This document shows positions 4,477 through 7,082 of a stretch of 7,082 nt of DNA, one piece after another; position 1 is the first letter of the stretch, and each line of letters starts with the position of its first letter. Below the pieces are notes generated by a model, which saw only the letters and a program-made list of their open reading frames with translations, was not told the DNA's origin and did not search any database. Source of the stretch: CAYMBL01 sp044225155 (GTDB lineage Bacteria; Planctomycetota; Phycisphaerae; UBA1845; Fen-1342); assembly GCA_044225155.1 (NCBI GenBank), contig JBGAJB010000231.1, positions 1-7,082 of the forward strand. Reading direction: 5' to 3'. A program made the translations under genes and the position numbers.

Positions 4477-7082
4477 TTTCTTCCAGTTGCACCGCGAGGC
4501 CGTGCTCGCTGTCGGTAAACAGGGCCGTCACGCCGTCCGGATTGCTCTGGAGCGCGTCGTCCAGCTTGGCTTCGTCAAACGTCAGATGTCCGTCCGAGAG
4601 CTTCACGCCGACGTCCGACAGCCGCTGTAGCAGCCCGCCGAGCCCGGTCTTCGTCAACGTGAACGCGTCGAACACGCGGCTTTCGGTTGTGAGCAGGGCT
4701 CCATCACCGAGCAGTGGACCGGCCGTCTGCGTGTCGACGTTGTATCCGCCGACATCCGAGATGCGGTCGATCAGGTCGTTGAAGCCGCTGACCAGGCTAT
4801 TGATCGTGGAGTGAATCGCGTCGTAGTTCGCGTTCACAGTCAAGGTCTGGGATCGTCGGAGACGCCCGTCACATTCACGGTCAATCCCGGCGCAGCATTG
4901 GTAAACGTATTGGTCGAGCTGCGAATCACGAGTCCGGTCGTTGGGTCGCTGCCGAGCACGATCTCCGCATCTTGAGCGCGGCTGAGCGTCGTCAGGTCGA
5001 GGCCGACTCCGCCGCCGTCGATCAGCAACTCGCCGTTGAGTCCGCTGGTCTTCGACGTGAGCTGCAGGCGATAGCCGTTCGTGCTGCCGTCATTCAAGAT
5101 GCTCGCGGTTGCGCCGCTCGACGAGCCGTTGATCTGGTCGGCGAGTTGCTGCAGCGTGGTCGAGTCGGTCACGTTGAACGTCCGCTCGTACAGGCCGTCC
5201 GCCCGCCCTTCGGCGAACGTGCCGAGAATATTCAGCCCCGCGGCCGCCGAGCCCGAGTCATCCGCGACTTTCAGTCCGAGCGCGCCGGCCGTGTCCTGAA
5301 GCAGCAAGCCGTCGCCATGCTCGTTGATCGAAGCCTTTACGCCGATGCCGCTGGCGTTGATCTTGGCGATCACGTCGCCGAGCGTCTTCACGGTGCCGTC
5401 GTTGAGATTGACCGTCGTGGTCTGGCCGCTGGAATCGGTGAGCTTGATCCCGCCCAGCGCGAGGCCGCGGCCCTCGTTCAGCGAGTCGATGCTCGTGTTT
5501 TCCAGGAAACATACTGCCGCTGCACGTTCGCGCCCGCGCAGCGGCCAGTGCCGGAGATGCCGAGTTGCTGCGCGAGCGTGCCGGACAGGTCGCTGACCGA
5601 AACCGGCGACGTGCCGTCAAAGCTATTGATGACGACGCGCGTGCCGTTCGCGTCATAGCCGGCCTCGAGCGCGTAGCCGCGCGTCTTCGCCTCGTCGTTG
5701 ATCGCGTCAATCACCTGTTGCAGCGTGGTCGCATTGCTCAGGTCGATCGTGCTGGTCTGTCCGCCGAAGTCGAGCTGGAACACGCACGCCCTGTTCTCCC
5801 GCGCCGCCGTTCAACGTGTTGAGCAGCACGGTGTTGATGCCGCCGATCAGTCGCTTGCCGATCGCGGGATCGCGGTAGGAATTGTCCTGCAACCCCAGAT
5901 CCTGCAGCGCCCCTGCGAGCCGTTAATCGCGTTGACCGTCACGTCTTCGCCGTTTGCGCTGATCTCGATGTGGTCGCCATTGGCCGTCGCGACCACGCTG
6001 CCGTCGTTTACGTTGGCGTAGTTAATGGCGGCCAGTACATCCGCCAGCGACTCGACTTTGAGAATGTCCTTGCCGTCGATCTTGCTGTCGCTCTGATTGT
6101 CCGCGATGCCCAGGTCGGCCGCAGCCGTCCCGCTCACATCGGAGATATTCAGCGTCTTATTGGTGCTGCCATCCGCGTAGGAGATGACCAGGCGCGAGCT
6201 CGCGGCCGTCACAGTCAGACCGGGGACTGCCGTCTTGATCGCGTTGGAAATGTCACCGATCGTCTTAGCCTGCGAGAGGTCGATATCGGTAGCCTTTTCG
6301 GCGCCCGACGAATCCTCGGTCGTGACGCGAATCGTGCCGAGGTTGACGCCCGCGCCGCCGTTCAGCCGCTCCAGGCGAACGCTGTCGCTGAGAATGTCGC
6401 TCAGATCGACGGTGAAACCATTCAGCGTGAAATCGCCGCCCGCCTTCGCGCGCCGGATACCCAAACCGTCGCGCAGCGCGGACACGGGCGTCGCGCCGGA
6501 CAGATACACGAGCGTGTCGCCCGTCAGCTTCCCGGCCGTCGTATAAGTCTTGCCGGCCACGAATCCGAGGTCGGCCGCGGTTTTTCCGCCCGCGACTTCC
6601 GAGACGCGCAGCGCGCCGCCCGTTGTTTCGGTCAGCACGACGGAATCATCGCGCACGTCCGCCCGCACATTCACGCCCGCATCGTTGATTCGCTGAATCA
6701 CATCTTCGACGCTGTCACCCGAGCCCACGCCGATCGTCGCTTCCTTGCCGGTCGAATCCGTGAGCTTGAACGAACCGGACTGCACGCCGCGAAACCCGTT
6801 GAGTTCGCTTAGCAACGTCTTCTGGTTCACGCGCGCATCGTTCGACTCGACCGTGACGGTCCCGGCCGTCAGCTTGGCGGACGTCGAGGAATACCCGCGA
6901 CTGACGATCTGCTGCGTCGCCGCGAGCGCGCGGACAAAGAACGAATAATTTCCGGCGGGCGTAGTCGTTCCGGCCGTCCCGCTGGCGATGTTTTCCTGCG
7001 AGGAACCAACCGTCTTGGTCTGGAAAAATGATTTCTGCGACAGCGAGTTCAATCCGGCCGTGAGTCCGCTCAGCCGCGCAGA
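4212..7082 (-). CDS. fliD: Flagellar hook-associated protein 2 (filament cap), partial and broken by six frame changes
   Basis: FliD caps the growing flagellar filament outside the cell and helps exported flagellin fold into place. About 955 residues lie in the window; perhaps 50 to 60 N-terminal residues are off the right edge, giving a protein near 1000 residues, about twice the enterobacterial length. In order it has the end of the FliD N domain (about 6888-7082), several flagellin-IN-like repeats (about 5220-6820), and the FliD C domain (about 4212-4970) with the typical start DAEIVLGSDPTTGLVIRSST and a coiled-coil end reading RDRLTQQFQSLEQTLAELQS then QQSTLSSF. No single frame spans it: changes occur at 5910-5913, about 5775-5800, 5498-5501, 4849-4851, 4477-4479 and 4405-4407. 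Correcting each restores a smooth protein to TGA at 4212. I treat it as one gene with probable sequence errors; a true pseudogene is the alternative. A terminator follows, and no fliS lies downstream. Confidence 0.88.
4397..4848 (-). CDS. fliD fragment 5: middle of FliD C domain
   Basis: It reads TLTVNANYDAIHSTINSLVS then GFNDLIDRISDVGGYN, GPLLGDGALLTTESRVFDAF, a Gly/Leu-rich GLGGLLQRLSDVGVKLSDGH, then LTFDEAKLDDALQSNPDGVT and ALFTDSEHGLAVQLEE. These are the recognisable landmarks of the FliD C domain (a D-L-I helix, L-G-D-G-x-L, G-V-K-L-x-D-G-x-L-x-F-D, A-L-F). Genuine sequence ends at 4478; one surplus A in AAA (complement of 4477-4479) breaks the frame, and the ORF stops out of frame at 4397. 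Confidence 0.85.
4840..5499 (-). CDS. fliD fragment 4: IN repeat and start of FliD C domain
   Basis: This frame begins NTSIDSLNEGRGLALGGIKL, a complete IN repeat through VKTLGDVIAKINASGIGVKA and LQDTAGALGLKVADDSG, then a FliD-type central part (LQQLADQINGSSSGATASIL). The FliD C domain starts near 4971 with DAEIVLGSDPTTGLVIRSST and continues to NVTGVSDDP. At 4849-4851 the CCC run seems to lack one C: CCC CAG ACC TTG would give DPQTLTVNAN and enter fragment 5. A GTG at 5391 is not a real start. Confidence 0.8.
   Translation of the reverse strand, partial: NTSIDSLNEGRGLALGGIKLTDSSGQTTTVNLNDGTVKTLGDVIAKINASGIGVKASINEHGDGLLLQDTAGALGLKVADDSGSAAAGLNILGTFAEGRADGLYERTFNVTDSTTLQQLADQINGSSSGATASILNDGSTNGYRLQLTSKTSGLNGELLIDGGGVGLDLTTLSRAQDAEIVLGSDPTTGLVIRSSTNTFTNAAPGLTVNVTGVSDDPRP
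5478..5783 (-). CDS. fliD fragment 3: IN repeat
   Basis: The frame continues the repeat begun in fragment 2 as FQLDFGGQTSTIDLSNATTL, then VIDAINDEAKTRGYALEAGY and VSVSDLSGTLAQQLGISG, the usual IN-repeat ending. Further on, GANVQRQYVSWK leads into the next frame change: one A is missing from the AAAA run (complement of 5498-5501). Adding it gives QYVSWKNTSIDSLNEGRG, which joins fragment 4 smoothly. The 22-base out-of-frame end reaches a stop at 5478. Confidence 0.75.
   Translation of the reverse strand: MFQLDFGGQTSTIDLSNATTLQQVIDAINDEAKTRGYALEAGYDANGTRVVINSFDGTSPVSVSDLSGTLAQQLGISGTGRCAGANVQRQYVSWKTRASTR
5707..5910 (-). CDS. fliD fragment 2: short bridge after the first frame change
   Basis: Restoring one G at 5910-5913 continues the protein as GALQDLGLQDNSYRDPAIGK and then GGINTVLLNTLNGGAG, the start of another IN repeat. 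The genuine part ends between about 5800 and 5775, where the frame changes again; the remainder to 5707 is out of frame. The CTG at 5892 is not a start. Confidence 0.7.
   Translation of the reverse strand, partial: ALQDLGLQDNSYRDPAIGKRLIGGINTVLLNTLNGGAGEQGVRVPARLRRTDQHDRPEQCDHAATGD
5798..6364. repeat. Exact 16-base direct repeat within the IN repeats of fliD
   Basis: cccgcgccgccgttca occurs at 5798-5813 and again at 6349-6364. On the minus strand both copies encode the LNGGAG core that opens an IN repeat. The identity at DNA level over this core fits repeat duplication or simply a shared conserved motif in a biased codon set. It also shows that the frame is still correct up to 5798 in fragment 2. 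Confidence 0.6.
5847..7082 (-). CDS. fliD fragment 1: end of FliD N domain and first IN repeats
   Basis: This frame is open from the right edge. It reads SARLSGLTAGLNSLSQKSFF at the edge and then SSQENIASGTAG and FFVRALAATQQIVSRGYSS, typical of the second half of the FliD N domain. Two IN-type repeats follow, at about 6555-6818 (LSELNGFRGVQSGSFKLTDS through TAADLGFVA) and 6096-6383 (LERLNGGAGVNLGTIRV through AAADLGIADN), then a shorter one at about 5890-6071. A TTG at 7052 could be taken as a start but is simply an internal Leu. Genuine sequence ends near 5914; the last 22 or so codons to 5847 are out of frame, because the run GGGG (complement of 5910-5913) appears to lack one G. Confidence 0.85.
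   Translation of the reverse strand, partial: SARLSGLTAGLNSLSQKSFFQTKTVGSSQENIASGTAGTTTPAGNYSFFVRALAATQQIVSRGYSSTSAKLTAGTVTVESNDARVNQKTLLSELNGFRGVQSGSFKLTDSTGKEATIGVGSGDSVEDVIQRINDAGVNVRADVRDDSVVLTETTGGALRVSEVAGGKTAADLGFVAGKTYTTAGKLTGDTLVYLSGATPVSALRDGLGIRRAKAGGDFTLNGFTVDLSDILSDSVRLERLNGGAGVNLGTIRVTTEDSSGAEKATDIDLSQAKTIGDISNAIKTAVPGLTVTAASSRLVISYADGSTNKTLNISDVSGTAAADLGIADNQSDSKIDGKDILKVESLADVLAAINYANVNDGSVVATANGDHIEISANGEDVTVNAINGSQGRCRIWGCRTIPTAIPRSASD

Noticed and set aside
4972..5658. 228-codon open frame on the plus strand
   Set aside because: It is antisense to fliD fragments 3 and 4, whose products match the IN repeats and FliD C domain.
5970..6812. 280-codon open frame on the plus strand inside fliD
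   Set aside because: It is antisense to a strongly recognisable FliD reading, and its Arg/Ala/Asp-rich product shows no domain. It is a typical mirror frame in GC-rich DNA.
4212..7082. Programmed ribosomal frameshifting as the explanation for the broken fliD
   Set aside because: Six shifts in both directions, without consistent slippery heptamers, in a secreted structural protein are not credible as programmed events.

Overview
The window is GC-rich bacterial DNA and looks chromosomal. It carries one housekeeping gene (purA), one flagellar gene (fliD) and several lineage-specific secreted or membrane proteins. A very long FliD with tandem flagellin-IN repeats, small signal-anchored proteins ending in AxA-type sites, and a Tyr/Gly/His-rich secreted protein with a DUF3300-like head together suggest Planctomycetota, possibly a Phycisphaerae-like lineage. 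That placement is inference from gene style; no rRNA or other marker is present. I see no CRISPR array, tRNA, insertion sequence, prophage or defence system.

Layout from left to right. Positions 1-190 (minus) hold the first 63 codons of purA, cut by the window edge. A divergent promoter region (191-310) separates it from a GNAT acetyltransferase (311-850, plus). A large inverted repeat (864-910) closes the GNAT gene against a convergent minus-strand gene. That gene (932-2843, minus) encodes a secreted protein with a DUF3300-like N-terminal half, a Pro/Glu-rich linker, a Tyr/Gly/His-rich segment with a CxCxxC motif, and an Arg/Ser-rich tail; one frame change near 1445 splits the tail from the body. 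Then come three very small minus-strand membrane or secreted proteins (3990-3754, 3702-3406, 3402-3016), read as one operon in that order; the last two are paralogues of each other. The rest (4212-7082, minus) is fliD, the filament cap, missing its N-terminus at the window edge and closed by a clear rho-independent terminator at 4149-4192.

The most notable point is that fliD as given cannot be read through. Six frame changes break it, yet each piece continues the same protein and its C-terminus is fully recoverable. Most breaks are single-base gains or losses in short homopolymers, which points to sequence error rather than decay, although a recent pseudogene cannot be excluded. The genes do not form one pathway: purine synthesis, a small-molecule acetyltransferase, envelope proteins of unknown role and flagellar assembly simply adjoin. 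I found no convincing new biological system. The best candidates for novelty are the small paralogous membrane proteins and the secreted CxCxxC/Tyr-rich protein.
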